Origin: Clostridioides difficile
Lineage (GTDB): Bacteria > Bacillota > Clostridia > Peptostreptococcales > Peptostreptococcaceae
Direction of reading: 5' to 3'
NCBI RefSeq assembly: GCF_001299635.1
Contig: NZ_JRHN01000031.1
Coordinates: 124,001-188,000 of the forward strand
Length of the DNA stretch: 64,000 bases
A program made the position numbers and the translations under genes. Within the stretch, counting starts at the first letter, position 1, and every line of letters starts with the position of its first letter. Below are positions 49,075 to 57,105 of this stretch, one piece after another. The notes beneath the pieces were generated by a model. It did no database searches and was not told where the DNA came from. It worked only from the letters and a program-made list of their open reading frames with translations.

Positions 49075-50592
49075 TCACTGCTTTTCATATAATTTCAGAT
49101 GGACTGTTAACTCAAAGGAATCTAGTTTTTGTTCTTTAGATTTGTAATAAACAGCTCTATCAATGACAGATTTCAAAAGTTTATTTTTTCCAAGAGAATC
49201 TGAATCATGATAAAGAGATAGAACTGTTTTAATATCTTCTATCATTTTTGAAGTATCTTTTTTAACTATATCTAATTTATTTTTTAGTGTTTCTATTGAA
49301 ATTTTAATTTCTTCAATTCTTGAATCTATATTATTAGACCTATCAATAAATGTATCTTCATCATATATGCCACGTTCTAATAAATCATACAACTTATTTT
49401 TTTGTTTTCCTAATTCTTTTAATTCAGTTTCTAAGCCTTTCAATACTCGTTTTTGAAATTCTATATTATTATCAGTATTACTTTTCTTTAAATCTATATC
49501 AGATATTCTTAACTGGTATTTTTTTACTGCATCTTCTAATGACTTCAAAATAGCAGATTCAACAAATTCAAAGCGAGAACTCTTATTACAACCAGGATGA
49601 TAACAAATTATATAATCATGGTCTGTATATGGTCTATATACTAGAGGTCTACCACAGTTTTTACAGATTACTATGCCTGCAAGTGGATTCTTTATTTGAT
49701 TACCATAACTAACATGACCATTTTTATTAAGTATATTCTGAGCTTTTTTCCAAACCAATTCACTTATTAGAGGTTCATGTTTACCTTTCGCTTCAATCCA
49801 TTCGTCTTTAGGTCTTAATTTAACTGTTTTCATTTTATTTGGATTTTTGGATTTTTTATAATCTTTCTTTCGCCATTGTATATAACCACAATAAACTTTG
49901 TTTTTTATTATATTTGTTATTGCGGAGTTATACCAACTAGCACCTGTAGCAGTTTTAATTCCTAGATTGTTTAGATATTTAGATATTTTACTACAACCCA
50001 TATCTTCATTAATATATAGGTCAAAGATAGTTCTAACTACATCAGCATCTTTATTTGGTACAAGAATTCTTTCTTTTCTACCTGTAGTTACAGCGTCATA
50101 TCCAAATGGGGCAGAAGTACCTATAAAATTTCCTTCCTCAACTGATTTTATTCTTCCTCTTTGCATTCTTCTTGATATAAGTTTTAGTTCTTTTCTTGCC
50201 ATAAATGCTTCAAATTCTGAGTATTCTTCATCAAATTCATCTGTTAAGTCATACGTTTTTCTAGGTGTTATAATTTTAGTTTTACTTTCTTTAAAAGTTT
50301 CTAAGATTATACCTTGGTCTTTCATATCTCCACGACCAAGTCTGTCTAAATCCATTACTAATACTGAATCATATTTATTTTCTTCAACTTCCTTTAGAAG
50401 TTCAATCATTTTTGGTCTATGTATTATGCTTTCTCCAGATACCAGTTCTTCTTTTATTTCGAGTACATTTAGATTTTGGTCTTTTGCTAGTTTTAATAGA
50501 GTTGATTTATGTCTGCTTAGAGTTTCAAATTCTCCTTGCTTTTCTGCCTCTTCATCAGCACGAGATTTTCTTAAGTATATAGCAACACTCAT
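49075..50592 (-). CDS. Skin large serine recombinase
   Basis: Site-specific recombinase that excises skin. 505 residues from the ATG at 50592. The open frame extends four codons to a GTG, but that GTG abuts AAGGAG and is too close. Ser10 in YLRKSRADEE is the nucleophile. Resolvase domain about 1-150 (LVMDLDRLGRGDMKDQG), recombinase domain about 160-270, zinc ribbon CKNCGRPLVYR with a second Cys pair (CYHPGC), then a coiled coil. The 3' end is 27 bases from the core repeat. Counterpart of CD1231, from memory. Confidence 0.95.
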   Translation of the reverse strand: MSVAIYLRKSRADEEAEKQGEFETLSRHKSTLLKLAKDQNLNVLEIKEELVSGESIIHRPKMIELLKEVEENKYDSVLVMDLDRLGRGDMKDQGIILETFKESKTKIITPRKTYDLTDEFDEEYSEFEAFMARKELKLISRRMQRGRIKSVEEGNFIGTSAPFGYDAVTTGRKERILVPNKDADVVRTIFDLYINEDMGCSKISKYLNNLGIKTATGASWYNSAITNIIKNKVYCGYIQWRKKDYKKSKNPNKMKTVKLRPKDEWIEAKGKHEPLISELVWKKAQNILNKNGHVSYGNQIKNPLAGIVICKNCGRPLVYRPYTDHDYIICYHPGCNKSSRFEFVESAILKSLEDAVKKYQLRISDIDLKKSNTDNNIEFQKRVLKGLETELKELGKQKNKLYDLLERGIYDEDTFIDRSNNIDSRIEEIKISIETLKNKLDIVKKDTSKMIEDIKTVLSLYHDSDSLGKNKLLKSVIDRAVYYKSKEQKLDSFELTVHLKLYEKQ

Positions 50593-50765
50593 ATAAGTAA
50601 TCACACTCCTTAAATATAGTATATTAGTTATATAAGGAGATATTTCATGTTAAGCAAAATTAGTTAAGATTGTAAAAATAGTATGAAAATATCGCATGAA
50701 TCGACAGTATCCAATTGGAATATATAGTATAATGCAATTGAAAACAATTTCTAGGGGGGAATTAT

Positions 50766-51578
50766 ATGTGTAATTTTAAAAAAATATTAAGTTTACTTAC
50801 GGTAATGTTACTATCAGTTTTTATGGTGGCATGTTCTAGTGGGGGAGAAACAAAAGATGAAAGTAAAGGTAAGGATAAGCAATTTATTGAGGATTTAGGA
50901 AAAGGTCTAAAAGAAAGATGGGCTTTGGCATCTAAAGATGAAGCTGGGACATTAAATCTAAAGGAGAATGAAGCTTATGAGAAGTTTGTTAAAGTAGAAA
51001 TGGATGCTGTATCAAAGTATAAAGATGCTGAGTTTGATAGTCCAGAACTTGGAAAATTAGCAAAAGATTATATAAAAGCTCTTGAGGATTCAAAAGAATC
51101 TATAAAATATTATTCAAAAGATGAATTAAAGTTCTTAGAACTTTGGGAAAAGCCCTATAATGAAAGAAGTACGATTTTGTTGACTTTAGTTGATAAGTTT
51201 GGTTTAAAAGTAGATGAAAAAGAATTTAAGGTATTAAAGGATAATGCACAAATTGTAAATGAAGAAAATGCATCAAAAGAAAAAATTGATGCTATGGTTA
51301 AAGGTATAAAATTTGAAAAGGTAAAGGATGAGTATGATTGGAAGACTTATCAAGCTACTGTAGAAAATACAAGTGATTTAGACCTTCAAGACTTTTATCT
51401 AGATATAAATTTAATAGATAAAGATGGTGTAATAATTGATACACAAACATCAACATCGATAAATGGAACTTGGGAAAAAGGACAAAAAGTTAGGCTTGAG
51501 TTTGATACAGATAAGGACTTTGAAAAAATAGAGTGGACACCTCATTATTCTGCAAATAACTATAGTATACTTGAATAG
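50766..51578 (+). CDS. Lipoprotein carried by skin
   Basis: 270 residues. Signal peptide with lipobox FMVAC (Cys23), then an acidic linker (SSGGETKDESKGKDK) and a helical domain to about residue 180. A C-terminal beta domain (DLQDFYLDINLIDKDGVII) looks like a FxLD or DUF5105-type sandwich. Function unknown. AGGGGGG site, ATG start. Followed by a terminator. Confidence 0.85.
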   Translation: MCNFKKILSLLTVMLLSVFMVACSSGGETKDESKGKDKQFIEDLGKGLKERWALASKDEAGTLNLKENEAYEKFVKVEMDAVSKYKDAEFDSPELGKLAKDYIKALEDSKESIKYYSKDELKFLELWEKPYNERSTILLTLVDKFGLKVDEKEFKVLKDNAQIVNEENASKEKIDAMVKGIKFEKVKDEYDWKTYQATVENTSDLDLQDFYLDINLIDKDGVIIDTQTSTSINGTWEKGQKVRLEFDTDKDFEKIEWTPHYSANNYSILE

Positions 51579-51605
51579 ATGATAGAGATTTAAGGGTAAT
51601 AAAGA

Positions 51606-51637
51606 AAGTGCTTTCTGATTTCAGAGAGTACTTTTTT
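51606..51637 (+). terminator. Terminator after the skin lipoprotein gene
   Basis: AAGTGCTTTCTG pairs with CAGAGAGTACTT (two G-T) around a 4-base loop, followed by Ts. Confidence 0.88.
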
Positions 51638-51687
51638 ATTAGATAAATTATAAATGTATTATAATTATATAAATTACCAGAATATGT

Positions 51688-51787
51688 TATAATAATTCTA
51701 GCAAGAAGTTGTAACCTACAATCTAAGAGTGGAGTTCATACAAACAAAGGATTATCCTCCCCATTTTAAGAAGGGAGGTGATTATGT
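51688..51787 (+). promoter_or_regulatory. Toxin promoter -10 and structured leader
   Basis: TATAAT at 51688-51693 (the -35 is weak, near 51665) gives a start near 51700 and a leader of about 88 bases. In the leader CCTCCC (51756-51761) is complementary to GGGAGG (51773-51778), so the ribosome site can be hidden in a stem. Confidence 0.6.
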
Positions 51788-51946
51788 ATGGATAATTTTT
51801 TACTAAGTATATTAGCCAGTATTATGGCTAGCTATATAGTTTACTTGATAAGTAAGTTATTTAGAAAACGTAAAAAACCACTCAAAGCTGGCACTAAGAG
51901 TGGTTGGGAATTTGACTTTAAAATCAAATTCCATAAGTTTAAATAA
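51788..51946 (+). CDS. Type I toxin, small membrane peptide
   Basis: 52 residues, below usual gene-calling limits. A hydrophobic helix at 4-22 (FLLSILASIMASYIVYLIS) is followed by a basic stretch (KLFRKRKKPLK) and the tail SGWEFDFKIKFHKFK. It matches the C. difficile type I toxin family (CD2517.1, CD2907.1, CD1233.1), of which CD1233.1 lies in skin, from memory. AAGGGAGGTG is 8 bases before the ATG. The ATG at 51784 stops after three codons. Confidence 0.9.
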   Translation: MDNFLLSILASIMASYIVYLISKLFRKRKKPLKAGTKSGWEFDFKIKFHKFK

Positions 51947-52003
51947 TTTCTAGTTTTTTAATCACGAACTTCACTCTACACCACATAGATTGCAGTTCTT
52001 CTT
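51872..52003 (-). ncRNA. Antisense antitoxin RNA of the type I system
   Basis: Promoter on the minus strand: TTGAAT (52034-52039), 18-base spacer, TATAAT (52010-52015), start near 52003. A terminator inside the toxin gene pairs AACCACTC with GAGTGGTT (51905-51898 and 51883-51876), followed by six Ts on the minus strand. The roughly 130-base RNA is complementary to the 3' half of the toxin mRNA. Confidence 0.75.
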
Positions 52004-52039
52004 GCTTTTATTATATCACAAATTGGTATAAATATTCAA

Positions 52040-52426
52040 AAATAATAATTTTACTCCATAGTAAAAGTATATAATATAGTTTTTATACCATTAGTTTTCC
52101 TAGAAATTTGTTCTTTTCCTTCACCTATTAAAGTGACTATATCTATAAATATTAAGCATCCTTTCATTTTTTCCATAATATTTCTCACTCATGTATTATT
52201 TTGTTATTATTAAGTTCTGTTTAATACATTTATCTGTTTTAATTTAACAACATTTCTTTCTCAATACCCACCAACTCCTGCAAAATAAGGTTACAACATA
52301 AATTAAATACAATGTATCTATGATTGTAGTGATTGTTCATAGTACTATATTTCTAATTTTAAAATCTAAATTAAGATAGTAAATACATGTCAAATTAAAA
52401 TTCTAAAAACAAGATATATATTGAGT
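52040..52426. other. Intergenic region inside skin
   Basis: About 390 A/T-rich bases between the antitoxin promoter and the next gene. A minus-strand frame of 41 codons (52176-52051) has no good ribosome site and I do not call it. No other signal seen. Confidence 0.4.
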
Positions 52427-52454
52427 ATAAGACAAGTATATGGACTCATATTTT
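52427..52454 (+). promoter_or_regulatory. Candidate sigma-E promoter with SpoIIID-type box
   Basis: ATAA near 52427 and CATATTTT at 52447-52454 with a 17-base spacer resemble a sigma-E promoter. TAAGACAAGT at 52428-52437 fits the SpoIIID consensus WWRRACARNY at all ten positions. The leader would be very short. Confidence 0.45.
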
Positions 52455-52472
52455 ATAACAAGGGGTGATATT

Positions 52473-52691
52473 GTGAAAATACTACAACAATTTAAACCAT
52501 TTAAATATGATACAGAAAAAGATATAGAGTATGATGAAAAGATTATAGCTAATCAAAGTACAGAAGTCTATATAATATATCCGCGTATTTCTAATGAAGA
52601 GAATAAAAGAAGATGGGAAGAATTTGATGCTGTAGCTAAAGAAGTAGCCATTAATATATCAATGAAAAAAGCTGATACAGTAGAATGTTAA
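52473..52691 (+). CDS. Candidate skin excision factor (recombination directionality factor)
   Basis: 72 residues from the GTG at 52473, which follows AAGGGGTGA; the longer ATG frame at 52440 includes that site. Charged and mixed alpha/beta (MKILQQFKPFKYDTEKD at the start, EENKRRWEEFDAVAKEVA helix later). No domain recognised. Size, position after the toxin gene and the upstream SpoIIID-type box match my memory of CD1234, the sigma-E/SpoIIID-controlled factor required with the recombinase for excision in strain 630. Confidence 0.7.
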   Translation: MKILQQFKPFKYDTEKDIEYDEKIIANQSTEVYIIYPRISNEENKRRWEEFDAVAKEVAINISMKKADTVEC

Positions 52692-53241
52692 TAAAGTATA
52701 GAAGTTGCTACTATTTAGCGCTTCTTTGGTATAAAGTTGGACAAGTATTTTTAAACAACTAGGATATTAATTTACTTAGTTGATATAAGATAAAAGCGAA
52801 GAAATTTAAAAGGAATTTTTATTTTATAAAAATAATTGAATCTATAATTATAAAAGAATTTATAATTCATAGTTAATGTTAGGTTATGAAATATGTAGAA
52901 GATTTAATAATAGCAATAAAACTTGAAGAAAACTTGAAGTGTAAAAAGCTTATGTAAGATGTATTATAGAAGTTGAATCATGACAATTGTAATATGCAAA
53001 AAAATTGAGTTTGTATATTATTTGCCATAAATGTTGGATATACATTCTAACTGTGAGAAGAATTTTACTGAAAACATATATCATATTTGTAGTAACAAAT
53101 AAAATTATAATCAATAGGTTAATGTGTTATTTAAATATTAAAGGAGTTTTATATAAGATATATTAAATAATTGAAATTATAAAGATACTAGTTAAAAAAA
53201 TAATATGAATATGAAATGGGTGAATTAGGAGGATTTAAGTA
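52692..53241. other. Long non-coding stretch inside skin
   Basis: 550 A/T-rich bases. AGAAGTTGCT and AGCGCTTCT (52701-52726) can form a weak terminator after the small gene. A 23-codon frame near 52887 (MKYVEDLIIAIKLEE) without a ribosome site looks like gene debris. Nothing else is supported. Confidence 0.4.
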
Positions 53242-53856
53242 GTGGCTAAAAATGAGTTATTATTAGAGTTACATAAAGTTTTATATAAAATGGAGAAACA
53301 CTGCAATGATTTTATGAAAAAATCAAGAAAAGGAGATAATCTAAACTGTAGTGATTGTGAATTTTATATAAATAACTATGATTTAAATAATAATAGTTGT
53401 TTATATAAAGATATTAAAAATTTTAAGGTATTTGATACTGTAGATATAATGGTTAAAGCTTTAGACATGAAAGTATCTAAGGAAAGAAAAGTGAAATATC
53501 CATATATATATAAGCATTTTAAAGGTGGTTTTTATGTAACTATAGGAATTAGTAAGCCTGTTGCTTATTTTGAACTTAATAAATCATTGTTTGAAGTTGA
53601 TAGTTATTATTTGGTAGCAGAAAATGGATTTAATGCAGTACATACTGAAACTAATGATATTGTGATTATATATAAAGACTCAGATGGCAATTTCTATCAT
53701 CAAAAAGAAATAGATTGTGAAGAACTAGTGATTTATAAGTCTTTATATAGTGGAACTGGAGCATTTGCAAGGCCAATAGATATTTTTCTGTCTAAAGTAG
53801 ATAAAGAAAAGTATCTTAATACAGCACAAGAGTATAGATTTGAGGAGTTTGAGTAG
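53242..53856 (+). CDS. DUF1653-like domain protein
   Basis: 204 residues. An N-terminal helical part with four Cys (CNDF, CSDCEF and NNSCLY, residues 18-55) may bind zinc (inference). The C-terminal half has YKHFKGGFYV and VIYKSLYSGTGAFARPIDIF, the DUF1653 pattern. Function unknown. GTG start behind TTAGGAGG. Skin cargo. Confidence 0.75.
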   Translation: MAKNELLLELHKVLYKMEKHCNDFMKKSRKGDNLNCSDCEFYINNYDLNNNSCLYKDIKNFKVFDTVDIMVKALDMKVSKERKVKYPYIYKHFKGGFYVTIGISKPVAYFELNKSLFEVDSYYLVAENGFNAVHTETNDIVIIYKDSDGNFYHQKEIDCEELVIYKSLYSGTGAFARPIDIFLSKVDKEKYLNTAQEYRFEEFE

Positions 53857-53954
53857 TTAACTATGATGTTTCTACTAAGGTCATATTGATACTATAAAAA
53901 ATTGTAGAATATACTATCAACTTCAACAATAAAGTATGTTTTACAAAATGCCGT

Positions 53955-53987
53955 AAAGCCACATAAATACTAGGTCTATGTGGCTTT
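53955..53987. terminator. Bidirectional terminator
   Basis: AAAGCCACATA and TATGTGGCTTT form a perfect 11-bp stem with an 11-base loop between convergent genes. Confidence 0.85.
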
Positions 53988-53990
53988 GTC

Positions 53991-54803
53991 TTACTTCATT
54001 AGAAAGTTTAAAACTCGATTATTAAAGTCTTTTGCCTCTTCATAGGTGGCGTGGCCAAGACCTTTGTATAGAAATAATTCACTATTCTTGATTCCTTCTG
54101 CTAATTCTAAAGATGACTTTGTCCCTACAATACTATCATTGTCGCCTCCAATAATTAAGGTTGGAGATGATATTTTATCCAATTTAGAATAGGAATTATG
54201 CTCAATACATGAAGTGGCTTGTATAAGAAATCTTCTAAAATCTTTTGGCTTGCCAGTATTTACAAGAAGTGGATAGAAAAAACGATATTTTTTTAAATAT
54301 TTTTCTGAGTATGATTTTTCTGCTATGTCAATCATTAGACTCTTATAATCACTTTGCTCTGCCATCTTCATCCAATTACCAACGACTTCTTGTATGGTTT
54401 CATTTTGTTTTGATGAGGTAACCACCAGCATAAGTTTATTAACTAAATCTGGATAATCGGCAGCAAGATATTGTGCTATCATTCCACCTTGAGATACTCC
54501 CATAATATCTGCCTTTAAAATCCCAAGAGTTTTCATGACTTTTGCTTGATCTCTAGCCATATCTCTTGTAGAATAACCTTCTTTCAAACAGTTTTTTCTG
54601 CTGAACATATACACCTTAAACTTTTGAGCAAATTGCTTATAACTCAATGCAAAAGCGATTGCCTGTATCTGCCCATGAATTGGGGAAAGTCCATCCCCCA
54701 AACCTGGTAAGATAATCAGTGGTTTTTGGCCTTTTCCAAACTCAATATAATTCACTGTTTCCTTGTCTACTACTACTTGATGGAATCGAGAACCATAAAA
54801 CAT
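53991..54803 (-). CDS. Alpha/beta hydrolase
   Basis: 270 residues. ILPGLGDGLS oxyanion region, nucleophile Ser104 in GVSQGG, Asp in GGDNDSIV and His in GLGHATYEE. No signal peptide. Substrate unknown. It lies 3 bases after the TetR gene and is presumably controlled by it. A pair of this sort often handles a hydrophobic effector or antibiotic ester (inference). Confidence 0.88.
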   Translation of the reverse strand: MFYGSRFHQVVVDKETVNYIEFGKGQKPLIILPGLGDGLSPIHGQIQAIAFALSYKQFAQKFKVYMFSRKNCLKEGYSTRDMARDQAKVMKTLGILKADIMGVSQGGMIAQYLAADYPDLVNKLMLVVTSSKQNETIQEVVGNWMKMAEQSDYKSLMIDIAEKSYSEKYLKKYRFFYPLLVNTGKPKDFRRFLIQATSCIEHNSYSKLDKISSPTLIIGGDNDSIVGTKSSLELAEGIKNSELFLYKGLGHATYEEAKDFNNRVLNFLMK

Positions 54804-54806
54804 ATT

Positions 54807-55448
54807 TTACACCTCTTTCTTTTCACTAATAAGTCCACATTTTAAGATTGTTATGTGGTCTGTAAGGCTATTAACATATTCCTGTCGTATGTTATCAATA
54901 TTTGTATTTTCTTGTATCTGAATATGAGACAAAAAATCCTCATTAAACCCAGTTAAAAACCATTTTAAAATATCAATACTCTTTTTCTTATCAAATCTAA
55001 GTACTGATGTGTCTACATCATACAATAGCTTATAATAAATGCTTTGACCTTCCAGGCCATACTGTGCTTCAACTTTTTGATAGATTTCAGTATTACTTTT
55101 GGTAAATGCAGTAGCAATCAATTTATATTCATTGGGGTGCTTAATATACCAATCAAATTCCAATTCTGAATATTTAATGATTCTTTCGAACAACTCTTTT
55201 GGAAGAAAATCTATTTCCTTTGCTAAACTCACAATAAGCTCTTGTGTAACAGAATCGAGTATATAGAAGTACAATTCATCCTTATTTTTAAAGTATTTGA
55301 AAAGACTTCCCTTGCTAATACCTGCATTTTGGACAATTCTATTTGTTGAACTATTTTCATATCCATATTTAGCAAATTCATCAATACTAACCCTAGTAAT
55401 CTTGTTACGTTTTTCTTCACCGAGTTCAAGAAATATATTAGTAGGCAT
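54807..55448 (-). CDS. TetR-family transcriptional regulator
   Basis: 213 residues. N-terminal helix-turn-helix (about 10-57) with FAKYGYENSSTNRIVQNAGI and SKGSLFKYFKNKDELYFYI. The variable ligand domain is helical. AAAGGAGAG before the ATG. Twin palindromes lie in its leader, so it most likely represses itself and the hydrolase gene. Confidence 0.92.
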   Translation of the reverse strand: MPTNIFLELGEEKRNKITRVSIDEFAKYGYENSSTNRIVQNAGISKGSLFKYFKNKDELYFYILDSVTQELIVSLAKEIDFLPKELFERIIKYSELEFDWYIKHPNEYKLIATAFTKSNTEIYQKVEAQYGLEGQSIYYKLLYDVDTSVLRFDKKKSIDILKWFLTGFNEDFLSHIQIQENTNIDNIRQEYVNSLTDHITILKCGLISEKKEV

Positions 55449-55467
55449 AATAACTCTCCTTTTTAAA

Positions 55468-55515
55468 TGACCATGTGGTCACTAATTAGTTTTAAAATGG
55501 TGACCATGTGGTCAC
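55468..55515. promoter_or_regulatory. Twin TetR operators
   Basis: TGACCATGTGGTCA at 55468-55481 and GTGACCATGTGGTCAC at 55500-55515. Arms GTGACCA and TGGTCAC flank a 2-base centre. The centres are 33 bp apart, about three helical turns. They lie from about +1 of the promoter to just before the tetR ribosome site. Confidence 0.85.
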
Positions 55516-55522
55516 TATAATG

Positions 55523-55551
55523 AGTATATCCTGTATATATTTTTCTGTCAA
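55523..55551 (-). promoter_or_regulatory. Promoter of the tetR-hydrolase operon
   Basis: On the minus strand TTGACA (55551-55546), 17-base spacer, TATACT (55528-55523). The predicted start at about 55516 abuts the first operator. Confidence 0.85.
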
Positions 55552-55623
55552 CATACTTTAAAGAAAAGCTATCAATGTGTAAATAGTATGATTCATGTAA
55601 TTTTATAAGGACTAAAGAAATAG

Positions 55624-55684
55624 TTGACATACAAATTGTATTACTATATCATTGTATTAAGAGCTTAATACAATGATATAGTAA
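55624..55684 (+). promoter_or_regulatory. vanZ promoter overlapped by a 44-bp palindrome
   Basis: TTGACA (55624-55629), 17-base spacer, TATCAT (55647-55652). Bases 55641-55661 are the exact reverse complement of 55664-55684, with AG between. The palindrome covers the -10 and the start point and ends at the GTAAGGAGG ribosome site. More likely a DNA operator than an RNA hairpin, since the start would lie near its centre. Confidence 0.7.
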
Positions 55685-55695
55685 GGAGGCAATGA

Positions 55696-56205
55696 ATGAA
55701 AACTAGAAAATATAATATTACAAAAGGATTGTTTATAGTATATATAATCATTTTGACATGGATAATATTATTTAAGATGCAATTTGATATTTCATCACTT
55801 GAAGCAATGAATCTTAGAAATATAAACTTAGTGCCTTTTGCTAGTTCGCTTATAGTTAATAATAGAGTAGACATATCAGAGATTATATTAAATGTAGTTG
55901 TATTTGCACCATTTGGGATATATTTATGTATGTTAAAAGAAGAGTGGAGTTTTATAAAAAAGGTTGTACCTATTTTTTTAGCAAGTTTAGTTTTTGAAAC
56001 ACTTCAATATATATTTGCAATAGGTGCAAGTGATATAACCGATTTGATAGGAAATACATTAGGAGGAATAATAGGAATAGCAGTTTTTGTGTTATTGTCA
56101 AAAATATTTAAGGACAAGGCAATAAAAATAATAAATATACTAGCATTGATTGTGACAGTTGTTGTGATATTATTTTTAGGATTGCTTATTATTACAAACT
56201 TATAA
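55696..56205 (+). CDS. VanZ-like membrane protein
   Basis: 169 residues with about four membrane helices. The VanZ core is visible as NIVPF-type NLVPFAS, EIILNVVVFAPFGIYL and ETLQYIFAIGASDITDLIGNTLGG. Enterococcal VanZ gives low-level teicoplanin resistance. I recall the C. difficile orthologue as CD1240. The ATG at 55696 is used; the ATG at 55692 stops after four codons. Confidence 0.9.
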   Translation: MKTRKYNITKGLFIVYIIILTWIILFKMQFDISSLEAMNLRNINLVPFASSLIVNNRVDISEIILNVVVFAPFGIYLCMLKEEWSFIKKVVPIFLASLVFETLQYIFAIGASDITDLIGNTLGGIIGIAVFVLLSKIFKDKAIKIINILALIVTVVVILFLGLLIITNL

Positions 56206-56311
56206 AGCCAATTAAAGTGTATATTAATAATGATGATGTGATTAATAAGGAGTAATAATAAACTTATAATAAATAGTAAAATACAATTGTATAAGAATTT
56301 AATTATAAATA

Positions 56312-56375
56312 AAAGCACATTAAATGGCGTGGGTCCAGTTGAATATCGTACTCATGCCATTTAATGTGCTTTTTA
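56312..56375. terminator. Bidirectional terminator after vanZ
   Basis: AAAGCACATTAAATGGC (56312-56328) pairs exactly with GCCATTTAATGTGCTTT (56356-56372). Wobble pairing extends the stem by six more. A and T tracts flank it, so it can serve vanZ and the minus-strand gene. Confidence 0.9.
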
Positions 56376-56444
56376 TAGTATTTACTTGATAGGGTCATAT
56401 CTATATATAGGTATTTTCATAAATTATCATGGAAGTATTATATC

Positions 56445-56621
56445 TTAAAAATTTTGGATATTTAATTCTTGATTTTCTTTTGTCTTTTCTAATAAATCTA
56501 AAGCACAATTAATACAAACCTTGATGTCTGCACTGGTACTTTTATCATAATAAGTTATATATTTATTTCTATATTCATCTATTTCTTTTCCACAACAACT
56601 ACATAATACGATTACGCTCAT
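56445..56621 (-). CDS. Small Cys-pair protein, 58 residues
   Basis: Too short for usual gene calls, but well formed: ATG at 56621 behind GACGGAGG, and 58 codons. VLCSCCGKEIDEY near the start and VCINCALDLL later give two CxxC-like pairs that could bind zinc. No family recognised. Last gene of the element before the sigK 5' part, with its own terminator downstream. Confidence 0.7.
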   Translation of the reverse strand: MSVIVLCSCCGKEIDEYRNKYITYYDKSTSADIKVCINCALDLLEKTKENQELNIQNF

Positions 56622-57105
56622 ATTTTAATTCCTCCGTCTCTGATTATTCTTAATATATTCAATAGTGTAATTTTTCTGAAAATAATAATTGTTAAAACTC
56701 TATCAACTTGACCTTTATTTTCTTATTATAATGCATTTTAATAAAAAAATAAAGGCTATATATAAAATATTTATAGAAAAAAGTATAATATGGAATATTT
56801 TATAAAATTTTATTATTTTTTATAATAATAAAATATACATTAATATCCATAAAATGACAAAGATGAAAAAACTATTAAAATAGAATATTTCTAGTTTTAA
56901 TATAAAATACTTGTTTGCTATATGTATAACAATTTATTTAAGAGTATGATTTGGGTATTATATAGTGGTAAGGTAATACCTAAAAAAATTAGCTGATTTA
57001 GTTAGATTTTTAAAAGATTAAAAAATATATGCTTATACTTAACAATATAATTGATATGTATTTTTGTTTGATATAATTAAGAAAAAATTTTGATATGAGC
57101 TTATT
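56622..57105. other. A/T-rich region at the right end of skin
   Basis: About 480 bases, extremely A/T-rich, no supported gene. The promoter of the 58-residue gene must lie near its left end. Confidence 0.4.

Larger units (their letters stand above)
51700..52006. repeat. Inverted repeat flanking the toxin-antitoxin module
   Basis: 51700-51737 and the reverse complement of 51966-52006 share AGCAAGAAG, CAATCTA and AGAGTG-AGTTC blocks in the same order. Toxin and antitoxin RNAs therefore begin with nearly the same bases, and the toxin mRNA ends could pair. Confidence 0.65.

Noticed and set aside
49898-50596. 232-codon plus-strand frame inside the recombinase gene
   Set aside because: Exact shadow of the serine recombinase, which has clear motifs; the reverse frame shows no family features.
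51784-51795. ATG four bases before the toxin start, and similar ATGs at 18373 and 55692
   Set aside because: Each runs into a stop within four or five codons; the downstream ATGs are correct.
52051-52176. Minus-strand frame of 41 codons next to the antitoxin promoter
   Set aside because: ATG present, but only a weak GTGAG before it, no similarity recognised, and it lies in an otherwise non-coding stretch.
52887-52958. 23-codon frame inside skin
   Set aside because: No clear ribosome site; too short to support.
55641-55684. vanZ palindrome as a transcription terminator
   Set aside because: No T run on either side, and it overlaps a good -10 box, so an operator role fits better.
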